Assembly (NCBI GenBank): GCA_963751595.1
Contig: CAVVVC010000008.1
Coordinates: 226,386 to 290,385 of the forward strand
Direction of reading: 5' to 3'
Origin: JAHEGP01 sp963751595
GTDB lineage: Bacteria > Pseudomonadota > Gammaproteobacteria > Pseudomonadales > JAHEGP01
Length of the DNA stretch: 64,000 bases
Positions within the stretch are counted from its first letter, which is position 1. The number at the start of each line of letters is the position of its first letter. The translations under genes were made by a program, and so were the position numbers. Below the pieces are notes generated by a model. That model searched no databases. It saw only the letters and a program-made list of their open reading frames with translations, and was not told the origin of the DNA. Positions 53,144-62,352 of the stretch are shown piece by piece.

Positions 53144-54547
53144 ATGCTCAGTGCCCGGTTCAGCTTGCTTCTGAGCATTGTGGTGCTCGCCGGCATCGTA
53201 TCTTTCATTGTGCCCCGGCCCGAAGGTTTAACCGCTGAAGCGTGGCAATTGGCGATTATTTTCACTGCCACCATCGTCTGCGTCCTGAGTAACGCGCTGC
53301 CCATATTCGTCGCCTCGATCGCTGGCGTTGCCGTGGCGGTACTGGCCGGTGTGATGCAGCCGGCACAGGCTTACCGGGGCTTCAGCGAAGGCTTTATTCT
53401 GCTGATCGTCGCCGCGTTCCTGATTGCCAGGGCGGTGGTCAAGTCCGGGCTCGGCCACCGCATGGCATGGTTGATTATCGCCCGCTTCGGTCATTCCAGC
53501 CTGGGGTTGGCCTATTCGCTGGTGGCGACCGACATCATCATTGCGCCGGCATTTCCCAGTAATACTGCGCGTGCCGGGGTGCTGTTTCCCATCGCCGAAT
53601 CCCTGGCTCTCGGCCTCGACTCAAAACCACTACCCGATTCGCGGCAGCGGGCCGGGGCTTACCTGATGACGGTGGCCATGGGCAGCCTGACAGTATCTTC
53701 CGCGCTGTGGATGACGGCGATGGCGGCCAATGCCGCGGGGGTGGCCATCGCCCGTGCCCAGGGGATCGATATCAGCTTTGGTAGTTGGTTGCTGACAGCC
53801 AGCATCCCCTGCCTGGGGGCTGCCGTGATGCTGCCCCGTCTGGCCTATCGCTGGCAAGCGCCGCAGTTGGACAAGACTCCCGAGGCGCCGGCGGTGGCAC
53901 GGCAGCGTCTGCAGGATATGGGTCCCCTGAGTCGCGACGAAAAGATAACCGGGGTGATCTTTTTCGGCATGGTGTTACTGTGGGCGCTTGCGGATGTCAT
54001 GGGCACCGACCTGGCGGCAATCGCCCTCGCCGGGCTGGCACTGCTGATGATCTGCGGCATATTTGACATCGGTGACCTGCGACAGGAGGGTGGCACACTC
54101 GAGGTATTTATCTGGTTCGCTATTTTGTACGCCATGTCCACGGCGCTCAACGAAATGGGGTTTATGGGATGGTTGGGGACACATATCTCCGGTGCGGTGG
54201 CGGGTCTTGACTGGCCACTGGTTTACCTGACACTGTTGCTGTCCTACATTGCAATCCACTATTTTTTCGTCAGCCAGAGCGCCCATCTGCTGGCCCTGTT
54301 TCCGGTTTTTCTCGAGGTGGGCCTCGGTGCCGATGTGCCCGCAAGCCTGATGGCTTTTTCCCTGCTGTTTGCGACCAACTATTTCGGTGCGCTGACACCC
54401 CAGGCGAGTTCGGCCAATGTTTTCTTTGCCGCCAGTGGCTATCTGGAAACCAGGGAAATCTACCGCAACGGTTTGTTCCTTACGCTGGCCAATACCCTCA
54501 TTATCGGTATTGCGGGTGCTTTCTGGATTGTATTGATCAGCGGCTGA
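53144..54547 (+). CDS. DASS/SLC13-type dicarboxylate or citrate transporter
   Basis: The 467-aa product has about 12 hydrophobic helices and the DASS pattern: LPIFVASIAGVAVAVLAG, FSEGFILLIVAAFLIARAV, the substrate/sodium-site SNTARAGVLFPIAESLA (about residues 143-159), and a second SxNT-like region in the C-terminal half (TPQASSANVFFAASGYL). The family exchanges or takes up citrate, succinate, malate or 2-oxoglutarate. ATG 53144 has GGGAGG 6 bp upstream and is preferred over ATG 53129. Confidence 0.85.
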   Translation: MLSARFSLLLSIVVLAGIVSFIVPRPEGLTAEAWQLAIIFTATIVCVLSNALPIFVASIAGVAVAVLAGVMQPAQAYRGFSEGFILLIVAAFLIARAVVKSGLGHRMAWLIIARFGHSSLGLAYSLVATDIIIAPAFPSNTARAGVLFPIAESLALGLDSKPLPDSRQRAGAYLMTVAMGSLTVSSALWMTAMAANAAGVAIARAQGIDISFGSWLLTASIPCLGAAVMLPRLAYRWQAPQLDKTPEAPAVARQRLQDMGPLSRDEKITGVIFFGMVLLWALADVMGTDLAAIALAGLALLMICGIFDIGDLRQEGGTLEVFIWFAILYAMSTALNEMGFMGWLGTHISGAVAGLDWPLVYLTLLLSYIAIHYFFVSQSAHLLALFPVFLEVGLGADVPASLMAFSLLFATNYFGALTPQASSANVFFAASGYLETREIYRNGLFLTLANTLIIGIAGAFWIVLISG

Positions 54548-54946
54548 GAGCGTGACAAGGCCGGGGAATTGCAACTCTGTGAACTCGCGTGACTTTCATT
54601 TCCTCGACAAGAATCATTGTGTGATTCGGTTCGTAGTCGTATTTTCGAAAGGAAGGGTAACCTGGCACGAGGGAGGGTTGCTATGCGATTTGGCAGAATT
54701 TCGGAATTACTGGCTTGGGTGAGCATTTAGGGCTATGAGGTTGAAGCCCCGCATAGCCCGCCACGCCCATACCAGTGGATTTGTCCTTCGCTGCATTGCC
54801 CTGTCTTTCTCGGTCATTGCAGCACCCTCCTTCACTAATTTTCCAGATCGAGAGGAGATTCCCCGGCGTACCCGTGCCTTGGGGCTGCATTACAGGAACT
54901 GTTCAAGTGTCGGGTAACAAATATCGCAATCAGAGGGTCAGTGAGT
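54548..54946. other. Convergent intergenic region after the transporter
   Basis: These 399 bp separate the transporter gene from the 3' end of the AraC-type gene. They contain a 6-bp inverted repeat (GAATCA-N5-TGATTC, 54611-54627) and a plus-strand 60-codon frame (54735-54917) with a hydrophobic middle but no homology; the frame is not accepted. A 15-codon frame at 54682 with GGGAGG upstream was seen but cannot be supported as a gene. Confidence 0.45.
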
Positions 54947-56017
54947 TTAAAAGCCATGCTGACCGCGCTTCTGTACCGGGGCGACATGTTCAATATCCGC
55001 TCTGATCGAACGGCTTCGATATGTCGATGGTGGTAGTCCCGTAATTCGGCGAAAGGCACGACTGAAGTTGGCTGCATCGCTGTAACCCAGATTGCGGGCA
55101 ATCTCTGCCAATGGCCATTCCTGATCCTCCAGCCAACGCTTGGCAACGACGATCCGCGTCTCTGCCAACATTTCTTTAAAATTGGTATCCATCGCCGCCA
55201 GTCTGCGTTGCAGTGTCCGGGTTTTCAATCCCATAAACTTAGAGACCGTGTCCAGGTCAGCGCGACCTGTAACAATGAGATTTTCCATAAGTGTGCTGAT
55301 GGCAGAATGAAAATCAGTGGGGACCGATGTAAATGAAGAATCGCAGGTTTGCAATGGCCCGGGTTTCGCGCCCGGCGGCATTGGCCGATCCAGCCATTCA
55401 CAGTGAACAAGAACGGAGGCAAATTCACCCTCCGTCACGATTCTGGTTTCGGGCACTACCGCCGATAATGTCACGGTGGTCTCACGGGCGATTCCCGGGA
55501 CGACCATTTCTGTCGGACACCAGCCCTGATTGGTAGCCTGTCGAATCGTATTGACCGTAATCATCATGATGTACAGATAGTTCTGAACACGCTCTGTCTC
55601 GCTGAGGCCAGATACGAAGACACAGAATCTCTTCGATTCCTTTTCGTTAGTCATCCAGAAAGTGTTGCTGGAAGCACTTGCGTTGATCAGGGCGCAGCTC
55701 TTCTTTAAGTAGCCGCCGACACTTTTTGATCTCAGCAACTGTTGCCCGAAGTGACCGAGCATGTGCAGGGACGCTTCCCGACCAGCGTGCAGGCCTATGT
55801 CTTCGATGCCTTCTTTTTGACTGACGATGCGAACGAATTCGAACAAGAGCTTTTCGGGTATTGGAGCGTCATTTTCACAGATTGAACCTGGCGATATTCC
55901 AGCCTCTGTCAAATACCCCCCAACAGCTATACCCCTGGCTTCCAGATAGCGAAGCAGCGGGTGCAGCAGGGCTGACTTGGTAAAATTGGGAGACCTGACG
56001 GCCGGCTGTAGTGCCAC
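54947..56017 (-). CDS. AraC-family transcriptional regulator
   Basis: The 356-aa product has an N-terminal Arabinose_bd-type effector domain (about residues 20-220, LLRYLEARGIAVGGYLTEAG and EDIGLHAGREASLHMLGHFG) and a C-terminal double helix-turn-helix AraC domain (about 240-335, AEIARNLGYSDAANFSRAFR and TGLPPSTYR). This layout is that of the ArgR/OruR/VirF-like subgroup, which responds to small metabolites. It is divergent from the Lys-rich coiled-coil gene with about 307 bp between, so that gene, or its own gene, is a candidate target. Confidence 0.88.
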   Translation of the reverse strand: MALQPAVRSPNFTKSALLHPLLRYLEARGIAVGGYLTEAGISPGSICENDAPIPEKLLFEFVRIVSQKEGIEDIGLHAGREASLHMLGHFGQQLLRSKSVGGYLKKSCALINASASSNTFWMTNEKESKRFCVFVSGLSETERVQNYLYIMMITVNTIRQATNQGWCPTEMVVPGIARETTVTLSAVVPETRIVTEGEFASVLVHCEWLDRPMPPGAKPGPLQTCDSSFTSVPTDFHSAISTLMENLIVTGRADLDTVSKFMGLKTRTLQRRLAAMDTNFKEMLAETRIVVAKRWLEDQEWPLAEIARNLGYSDAANFSRAFRRITGLPPSTYRSRSIRADIEHVAPVQKRGQHGF

Positions 56018-56324
56018 CTTTCAACCCCGAACGTCCGCTTGAAAAACAACGCAAAGCTTAACTTATTGTGGCGTGTTATGACAAATAGCTATTGTGTTGC
56101 GAAGTGCCCGCCAACTAATCTGAGTAATCGAAGTGCCATTGTTCAGTTTCCGGTGCAGTGTTGGCGGGATCGACAATCTGGTGCGACTAGCCTGCCTGTT
56201 TCTATTGCGCTTTAAGTGCATCGACAGGATGAAAAACGACCAGATATCGCGCTTGCCTGGCTACTGCATCTGGAGTCACTTGTGGTCAGGTTTTTAATGT
56301 CATACCAATTGAGGAAAGCACACG
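56018..56324. other. Divergent intergenic region between AraC-type and Lys-rich genes
   Basis: These 307 bp hold the promoters of both divergent genes. The first part is AT-rich. No operator repeat or sigma-70 pair stands out clearly, and no additional frame is convincing. Confidence 0.5.
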
Positions 56325-56741
56325 ATGAGCCCCACCGCTACAAGCGCAGATAAGCCCGAAGCAACCGATGCGGATAAGCCAGCGGTTAAAAAACCCGCGG
56401 TTAAACGCAGCCCCGCGAAGCAGCCGGTCGAAAAAGAACAGTCCGCCGTCGAAAAGACCGCCGGTGACCTGGTCGACAATATGAAGGAGGTCATCAACGT
56501 ACAGCTTGGGGTATACGGGACGATTTCCGATGATCTGACTGCCCGCTTGGAAAAGATCCGCGCTGAAACGCCTAAAAAATGGCGCAAACTTGAAAAGCGC
56601 GGCCAGAAGGTGCAGAAGCAATTGGAAAAAGCACAGAAGGATCTGAAAAAGAAAATCCAAAAGGCTCAGAAGGATCTGAAGAAGGACGTCGAGAAGGCTC
56701 AAAAAGATATTCAGAAAAAAATGAAAGATATCACCCCGTAA
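56325..56741 (+). CDS. Lys-rich helical protein with hendecad repeats
   Basis: The 138-aa product starts with an Ala/Lys/Pro-rich, histone-H1-like disordered part (about residues 1-45, KPAVKKPAVKRSPAKQP) followed by a helical domain and, from residue 96, three near-perfect 11-residue repeats of the form xxKxxxKAQKD (VQKQLEKAQKD, LKKKIQKAQKD, LKKDVEKAQKD) and a partial fourth. The 11-residue period predicts an amphipathic helix or right-handed coiled coil. Phasin-like PHA-granule proteins or a nucleoid protein are possible; neither can be proved. It is followed by a hairpin. Confidence 0.72.
   Translation: MSPTATSADKPEATDADKPAVKKPAVKRSPAKQPVEKEQSAVEKTAGDLVDNMKEVINVQLGVYGTISDDLTARLEKIRAETPKKWRKLEKRGQKVQKQLEKAQKDLKKKIQKAQKDLKKDVEKAQKDIQKKMKDITP
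56610..56708 (+). repeat. 33-bp tandem repeat in the Lys-rich gene
   Basis: Three 33-bp units (56610-56642, 56643-56675, 56676-56708) encode the 11-residue repeats. The shared core is KAQKD, coded gca-cag-aag-gat, gct-cag-aag-gat and gct-caa-aaa-gat. The units differ at silent and non-silent positions, so the duplication is not very recent. Confidence 0.8.
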
Positions 56742-56772
56742 ATCGGGCTGTCAGCCTGGTAAGCAGCCCGAT
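56742..56772 (+). terminator. Hairpin after the Lys-rich gene
   Basis: ATCGGGCTG (56742-56750) pairs perfectly with CAGCCCGAT (56764-56772) around a 13-base loop, starting at the stop codon. The following CCCCTCTTC is pyrimidine-rich without a true T run. A terminator is likely but not certain. Confidence 0.55.
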
Positions 56773-56903
56773 CCCCTCTTCAGGGCTGCCGACAGATTTC
56801 GAAAGACTGGTGGTATTCCGGCAGGTTACATCAGTGGCTCCGGGAACTACGGTCATCAAGTTGGGCTCGGGCGGTTACATATCTTCCATGGGCAGTGCGA
56901 GCG

Positions 56904-58379
56904 TCAGCCGGGCAGGCCGGGAGGGCGCTGGAAGCCGCCTCTGACGTCCGCCAGAAGCTCTGCAAACCGGATCGTCGTCCGGTCTCCCAGAAACGGTCCC
57001 ACGATTTGCATGTTCACCGGGAGTCCGTCGGAGGCGACGCCGACCGGCGCGCTGGTCGCTGGCAGGAATGCGGTGGTCGCCAGGGCGGCCCAGCACAGGT
57101 GATCAGTGTACGGGCGCTTCTCGCCGTTGACGATGATTCTGCGCGACAGCGGGTTGCCGCCGGTCTGATGCAAAAAGGCGGTTACCGGAGCGGCGGGGGT
57201 CAGCAGGACATCGATGTCTTTGAAGAGTTCGTGGCATTGCCAGCGCAATCGTGTGCGTTGCTCGTTTGCGCGGTTCCAATCGGCGTGTGACTGGTGCATA
57301 CCGCGCGTGGCACTGCTGGTCACCGGATCGGTCTTGATGCCCATGCGGTCTGTTAGGGCGTAGTGCGGCCGCAAGGCGCGCGACACCGCTTTAAGTGGTT
57401 TCGGCATATCGCCCCCGATGACGCCCATCAGCAATCGAACATAGAGCGGCACGATTTTTTCGAGTTGCAGTGATGCGCCAATGTCCACCAGCTTTACATG
57501 CGGCTCCAGTGCCTCAATCGTCGCCTCAAGCTCATTGCGGACTTTCGAATCGATGGGGCAGAGCGGATCGTCCAGCCAGTATCCGACTCTGAAATCCCGC
57601 AGCCGCTCGGCACGCGGAGCCGGCAGATCGAGCTTCCACCCGACCCCCATGAGAGCGTCAGGTCCGGCGAGGGCGTCCAGCGCCAATTGCAGGTCGCCCG
57701 CGGTCCTGGAGAGTGGACCCATCGTCGCCAGGTCCGGGTCGCTCATGGTTCCGGGCGGACCAGGAATGTGCCCCCTTCCAGGCACGATGCCGTAAGACGG
57801 CTTGTGACCGTAGACTCCGCAGTAGTGGGCGGGAATTCGAATCGATCCGGCGAGGTCGCTGCCGATCTCCAGCGGCACGAACCCTGCTGCCACCGCCGCC
57901 GCTGCACCCCCCGATGACCCTCCAGCCGTGCGGGTCAAATCCCAGGGGTTGTTGGTGCGCCCGTAAACCGTATTGTAGCTCTGCCAGTCGCCGGCATAGA
58001 CCGGCAAGTTCGTTTTGCCGACGATAATCGCACCCGCGTCGACGGCGCGATGAACTGCGGTCGCGTCTTCCCTGGGAATGTGGTCACGCAGCTCCGGCGC
58101 ACCTGAAGTCGTCACCAGACCGGCGGTCTCCAGTGAGTCCTTGATCGTCATCGGCAGGCCGTGGAGCACACCCAGGGTCTCTCCCCGGACACGCGCAGCA
58201 TCCGCATGCCGAGCAGTTTCCCGTGCCCGGTCGTAATCCCTGGCGACGACTGCGTTCAGCTCCGGGTTGAAGGCTTCGATGCGCGCAATGCAGGCGTCCA
58301 CGAGCTCGACGGAGCTGAGTTCACGCTTTTGCAGCGCCGTCAGCCATTCCTGCGCCGAGCGATAACTCATCTCGTCCAT
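56904..58379 (-). CDS. Amidase (amidase signature family)
   Basis: The 491-aa product belongs to the amidase signature family, which hydrolyses carboxamides with a Ser-cisSer-Lys triad. Visible: GVLHGLPMTIKDSLETAG with the catalytic Lys (about residues 70-87), the Gly/Ser-rich signature RTAGGSSGGAAAAVAAG with the cis-Ser, and GSDLAGSIRIPAHYCGVYG holding the nucleophile Ser. All three catalytic positions appear intact. The substrate cannot be read. It is the only gene on the minus strand between the Lys-rich gene and the antitoxin. Confidence 0.9.
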   Translation of the reverse strand: MDEMSYRSAQEWLTALQKRELSSVELVDACIARIEAFNPELNAVVARDYDRARETARHADAARVRGETLGVLHGLPMTIKDSLETAGLVTTSGAPELRDHIPREDATAVHRAVDAGAIIVGKTNLPVYAGDWQSYNTVYGRTNNPWDLTRTAGGSSGGAAAAVAAGFVPLEIGSDLAGSIRIPAHYCGVYGHKPSYGIVPGRGHIPGPPGTMSDPDLATMGPLSRTAGDLQLALDALAGPDALMGVGWKLDLPAPRAERLRDFRVGYWLDDPLCPIDSKVRNELEATIEALEPHVKLVDIGASLQLEKIVPLYVRLLMGVIGGDMPKPLKAVSRALRPHYALTDRMGIKTDPVTSSATRGMHQSHADWNRANEQRTRLRWQCHELFKDIDVLLTPAAPVTAFLHQTGGNPLSRRIIVNGEKRPYTDHLCWAALATTAFLPATSAPVGVASDGLPVNMQIVGPFLGDRTTIRFAELLADVRGGFQRPPGLPG

Positions 58380-58483
58380 TATTTCCTCATCGCGTCACGT
58401 GTACCGCCGAGCATGGTTTGCAGGAAAACGTCCTGCAGCTGCCAAAACGGAAGTTACCTTGAACGCCAAAAGCAAACGCGCGT

Positions 58484-58786
58484 TTACGCGTCGCCTTGCC
58501 TTTTCTTGTTAGCCGCAATATCTCGCAAGGAGCCAGATACATACTTGTGGATTATACTTGATACCAACGTCTGGTAGGGAATGCCTTCTTCAGGTGCCCG
58601 GGACTGAACAGCAATAAGATCCCGATTCGATATACGAATGTTTATCCGTTTATCTTTTCTAAATGTATTGGTCGCAACAGCCTCCAGTTCTTTCCTGCGG
58701 GCATCGGTCAGTGTTGACTCGAACTTACCCGATTCAACGGAATCCAGGAGTGCTTTTTCCTCTTTCGAGAGCTTTGCTTTGCTCAT
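58484..58786 (-). CDS. Ribbon-helix-helix (CopG/BrnA-like) antitoxin
   Basis: The 100-aa protein has an N-terminal acidic helical part (KLSKEEKALLDSVESGKFES) and a C-terminal ribbon-helix-helix domain with DKRINIRISNRDL and EEGIPYQTLVSSIIHKYVSG. It matches the antitoxin family that pairs with the small toxin whose C-terminus is found directly upstream. Its ATG overlaps the stop of the toxin-containing frame by four bases (ATGA), so the usual toxin-first order and coupling are kept. The antitoxin itself looks intact. Confidence 0.85.
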   Translation of the reverse strand: MSKAKLSKEEKALLDSVESGKFESTLTDARRKELEAVATNTFRKDKRINIRISNRDLIAVQSRAPEEGIPYQTLVSSIIHKYVSGSLRDIAANKKRQGDA

Positions 58787-59388
58787 GAGTCACCTCTCAG
58801 ATACAGATTTGTAAATTTTCGACTGGAGATCACCGTCTTCAAAAAAACCTCATCCTCGGTTTCGACATACGGTACCAGGTATGCGTATTGATCAATCGCG
58901 ACGATGAATAGCTTCTGCTGGGGATACTCCACTGCGTTGGGATGGCAAATATCCCAGCTCGCCGGCGTGTCCGTGGTCATGGCCTGGCCGACGATCTCAA
59001 CCTGGCCGGTTATCGCATGCCGGGTGGCAAACTCCTGACTACAAATGATCGCAGCGCCAGCACCGCAGGTGGGCGGACAACACATCAGGCGGGTCAGGTA
59101 ACTCATGTAGAGTACCGGAGCGCCCATGACATTCTCCTCTGTCAATTCCCTGGTGAACAGGGCATTGGGGTTTAGGGCCGCATGGTTGCGGGTCTTTACT
59201 GCCACCCTGGCAAACAGGTCAGCTGTGGCATCGTCTTTTTCCATGTAGTGGTGCCCGGCGGCTCCAAAGCAGCGCAGCGCAAGCCCGCCGTCCCAGCCGT
59301 TTACACGCGCCTCTGTGCCCAATCCCGGAATGCCTTCAGATTGAAGTAGGCGTCTTTCCCTCCCGACTTGAAAAGGTAACCTGGCCAC
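58783..59388 (-). pseudogene. Chimeric frame: thiolase fragment joined to the C-terminal part of a toxin
   Basis: The 201-codon frame is not one gene. Residues 1-about 32 have no homology. Residues about 33-146 (CFGAAGHHYMEKD, TRLMCCPPTCGAGAA, VEIVGQAMTTDTPAS) are an internal piece of an SCP2-type thiolase. Residues from about 147 (HPNAVEYPQQKLFIVAID, VETEDEVFLKTVISSRK) are the C-terminal half of the small toxin that partners the CopG-type antitoxin that follows. The join is near 58950. The toxin's N-terminal part, with its usual WNxEKN start, is missing, so the toxin is probably dead. The frame may still be translated and keep the antitoxin coupled. Confidence 0.78.
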
Positions 59389-59881
59389 GGCCCGATACCA
59401 TTAAACTTCGGTTGAAAGTCGACGCCTCAATTTCAGCCCGGGCCCGACCACACACGCCCGTTATGCTGATGGCAGCCTGAGCCCTCCAGGCGAGAATGAG
59501 GAAAGTATGAGTCGGTACCGCCAGCACCAGGTCTTGCTCAACGTCCAGGCCCAGCAAAATTCTGCCAGCGAAATGGGCTGGAAGGGCGACAGTAACGGCG
59601 CGTAGGTAGATGTCGACTTCGGGGGTGATGCGCTTTAGGGTTCTTGTACGCAGCATGACAGGTATGTGTTCGACAACGACTTCCCGATCGTTATTCCCGG
59701 TAGCAATAAGATCGACATCGGAAGAAGTGTATGATGATCAGTCTGGTGCGAGCCGGTTTAGATGTGTGAGGAACCACATTGCAGATCCCGTGCAGGAAAT
59801 ATTGGTCACTTTCCGCTGCGCACGGCAGTTATCGATGACAAACCGCCAACCAGAGTTAAGCCAATAACCAGGGACTATCCG
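59389..59881. other. Region of gene remnants upstream of the DUF3604 gene
   Basis: These 493 bp contain no acceptable complete gene. On the minus strand a 40-codon stretch reads as the end of an unrecognised protein (KFNGIGPWPGYLFKSGGK, then DAYFNLKAFRDWAQRRV and a stop near 59297), and another frame at 59336-59656 gives 106 residues of unknown kind. Together with the thiolase/toxin chimera this looks like a junction of rearranged pieces. The right end should hold the DUF3604 promoter, which was not identified. Confidence 0.45.
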
Positions 59882-61765
59882 ATGAAAAAACTGATTGGAA
59901 GTATTGTGGGCGCTGCGCTCACGCTTACCTCGATGCCCGGGCTGAGCCAGGACAATGCCTCAGATGACAAATCGGCTTCCCGCGCGTATTCGCCCTACGT
60001 AGACCAGACGCATCCCAACCGCGTGTATTGGGGCGATTCTCATTTGCACACTTCCTACTCATGGGATGCGGGCCTGGTTGGCAATACTCTGGACCCGGAT
60101 GCCGCCTACCGTTTTGCCAAGGGCGAGCAGGTAACCGCCAGTTCTGGCCAGGACGTCAAGCTGGTGCGTCCACTGGACTGGCTGGTTGTCGCCGACCACG
60201 CTGAGAGCCTGGGCGTTGCGGTACTGATTGATCGGTCGGACCCCGCTATCCTGGAGAGTGACGTGGGTCGAGAAACGCACGACCTTTACAAGAAAGGCGA
60301 GATTCACAAAGCCTTTGAAACCTGGGGGCTCAATGTCATCGTCGGGGGCAACAATCCGCTGACGGATGAAAACCTGACCCGATCCGTGTGGGAGGAAATT
60401 GTCGGCTTTGCGGAAGCGCATAATCAACCCGGCGCTTTTACCGCGTTCATAGGTTACGAATGGTCATCGGCCCCGCAGGGCAATAACCTGCATCGCGTTG
60501 TTGTAATGCGAGACGGTGGCGAGGAGGCCAAACAGATACTGCCTTTCCCGGCGTATGATTCAGCCGACCCAGAGGACCTGTGGCGCTGGATGGCAGCCTA
60601 TGAAGAAAAAACCGGGGGACAGGTATTGGCCATTCCCCATAACGGCAATATCTCCAATGGTGCAATGTTTGCTACCGAGACCCTATCCGGAGCGCCGATA
60701 GACCGCGACTATGCCGAGCAACGTGCAAAGTGGGAGCCACTCTACGAAATAACCCAAATGAAAGGCGATGGTGAGGCGCACCCCCTCCTGTCGCCAACGG
60801 ATGAATTTGCCGATTACGAGAACTGGGATCGCGGTAACTGGAATGGCGAAGTAAAAAAACCAGAGATGCTGCCCGGCGAGTACGCGCGCAGCGCCTTGAA
60901 AATTGGTCTGCAAATCGAGCAGAAACTTGGGGTGAATCCGTTCAAGTTTGGCGTGGTGGGAGCGACCGATGCCCATACCTCTCTATCGACGACGCGGGAG
61001 GAGAATAATTTCGGCAAGGTTTCGGTGATGGAGCCCGGCCCCGATCGCTTCGAGGAACAGATCATACCTGATCCGCAAAGCGTCGGTACTGCCACCTACG
61101 AGTTCGAGACCCTGGCCTCTGGTTTGCAGGGTATCTGGTCACGTGAGAATACCCGCGAATCACTGTGGGATGCCATGCAGCGCAAGGAAACTTACGCCAC
61201 CACCGGTACGCGTATGACGGTTCGGGTGTTCGCCGGCTGGGACTACAATGCGACAGATTTGCAGCGCCCGGACTTCGCCCGAAAAGGCTACCTCGGTGGT
61301 GTACCCATGGGCGGCGACCTGACTGCAGCACCAAAAGGCAAGGCGCCGCGAATCATGGTGCGAGCGATGCGTGACCCTGATGGCGCTAACCTGGACCGGA
61401 CGCAAATTATCAAGGGCTGGTTGGACAGCAAGGGAAAATTACGAGAACAGATTTATGATGTCGCCTGTTCGGACGGTCGCGGAATTGGTGCCAACAAGCG
61501 CTGCGAGCGGGTCGTGGGCAGCACGGTGAATATCGCCGCCGCCCGGTATTCCAATAGCATCGGCGATGCAACGCAAACAGCTTTCTGGGAAGATCCGGAT
61601 TTCGATCCCGCAGAAAAAGCGTTTTACTACGTTCGCGTACTGGAAATCCCTACCCCGCGCTGGACCACATACGATGCAGCTTTCTACGGCGTGGATTTAC
61701 CCCGGGGTGTGACCGCGGAGCAGCAGGACAGGGCATACACTTCTCCCATCTGGTACACGCCATAG
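59882..61765 (+). CDS. DUF3604 family secreted protein (PHP-like metal site)
   Basis: The 627-aa product begins with a signal peptide (about residues 1-21, ending LSQ/D) and soon has the DUF3604 signature VYWGDSHLHTSYSWDAG (about residues 46-62), a histidine-rich motif like those of PHP metallohydrolases, followed by DWLVVADHAESLGV, FIGYEWSS, IPHNGNISNG and GVVGATDAHTSLS. The family is secreted and its substrate is unknown. ATG 59882 is preferred over the longer open frame because it begins the signal peptide. It stands alone on the plus strand among minus-strand genes. Confidence 0.88.
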   Translation: MKKLIGSIVGAALTLTSMPGLSQDNASDDKSASRAYSPYVDQTHPNRVYWGDSHLHTSYSWDAGLVGNTLDPDAAYRFAKGEQVTASSGQDVKLVRPLDWLVVADHAESLGVAVLIDRSDPAILESDVGRETHDLYKKGEIHKAFETWGLNVIVGGNNPLTDENLTRSVWEEIVGFAEAHNQPGAFTAFIGYEWSSAPQGNNLHRVVVMRDGGEEAKQILPFPAYDSADPEDLWRWMAAYEEKTGGQVLAIPHNGNISNGAMFATETLSGAPIDRDYAEQRAKWEPLYEITQMKGDGEAHPLLSPTDEFADYENWDRGNWNGEVKKPEMLPGEYARSALKIGLQIEQKLGVNPFKFGVVGATDAHTSLSTTREENNFGKVSVMEPGPDRFEEQIIPDPQSVGTATYEFETLASGLQGIWSRENTRESLWDAMQRKETYATTGTRMTVRVFAGWDYNATDLQRPDFARKGYLGGVPMGGDLTAAPKGKAPRIMVRAMRDPDGANLDRTQIIKGWLDSKGKLREQIYDVACSDGRGIGANKRCERVVGSTVNIAAARYSNSIGDATQTAFWEDPDFDPAEKAFYYVRVLEIPTPRWTTYDAAFYGVDLPRGVTAEQQDRAYTSPIWYTP

Positions 61766-61800
61766 TGAAGCGGTGGGGATCGACCAATCAAGGCACCCAA

Positions 61801-62352
61801 CTATAAAAGATCACCAAAGTTATATCGCGCAAATACTCGGGTGGTCGTGAATCTATTGCCCACGTCAACGCCGCCACCTATACCGAACCGCTTGGTGATG
61901 TTGTAAACGCCATTGAAGGCAATAGAGCGATTATTGAGAGCCAATTCAGTCCAGGAAAGATAAGCGTTCAGCTCTAGTCGCTCTAGCGCCATCCAACGTC
62001 CGCCAAACCGCAGTCTCAGGCCGTTGTCATAGTCGATATCGTAATAGCTGACATCAGCAAACAGGTCTGCCTTGGGCCCGAGCAAACCATGCCACCCAGC
62101 GCCCAGTTGCAGCGTGTCTATTCTGTCCAGGCTGCCGAACTCGGCAAAAACATGGACAGGCACCACGCCCAAACCGATAGAACCACCGCCGAAAACGCCA
62201 GCCTGAGCGCTACGTCCATCGGCTTTGAAGTTGGCAATCCCGCCCTCGAAATACGTCCAGCTGACCTCGGATACATTCGACTGTTGTGCGTTGACCGCTG
62301 CGGCAAAAACCAATGCAATCAATGACACCATCGTTGCCTGAACGCGTTTCAT
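61801..62352 (-). CDS. Small outer-membrane beta-barrel protein
   Basis: From ATG 62352 the product is 183 aa with a signal peptide (about residues 1-22, VFAAAVNAQ) and about eight predicted beta strands (SWTYFEGGIANF, VPVHVFAEFGSL, GLRLRFGGRWMALER, FTTTRVFARYNFG), as in OmpX/OmpA-like or YfaZ-like barrels. A GGAGGGGGG lies 6 bp before ATG 62352, so this start is chosen although the frame remains open to 62619 through the remnant described next. No specific function can be given. Confidence 0.75.
   Translation of the reverse strand: MKRVQATMVSLIALVFAAAVNAQQSNVSEVSWTYFEGGIANFKADGRSAQAGVFGGGSIGLGVVPVHVFAEFGSLDRIDTLQLGAGWHGLLGPKADLFADVSYYDIDYDNGLRLRFGGRWMALERLELNAYLSWTELALNNRSIAFNGVYNITKRFGIGGGVDVGNRFTTTRVFARYNFGDLL

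Noticed and set aside
54735..54917. 60-codon plus-strand frame after the transporter
   Set aside because: Hydrophobic middle but no homology, no clear ribosome binding site and a tail typical of random GC-rich sequence.
59610..59867. 85-codon plus-strand frame before the DUF3604 gene
   Set aside because: No homology and no start signal; it lies in a region of gene remnants.
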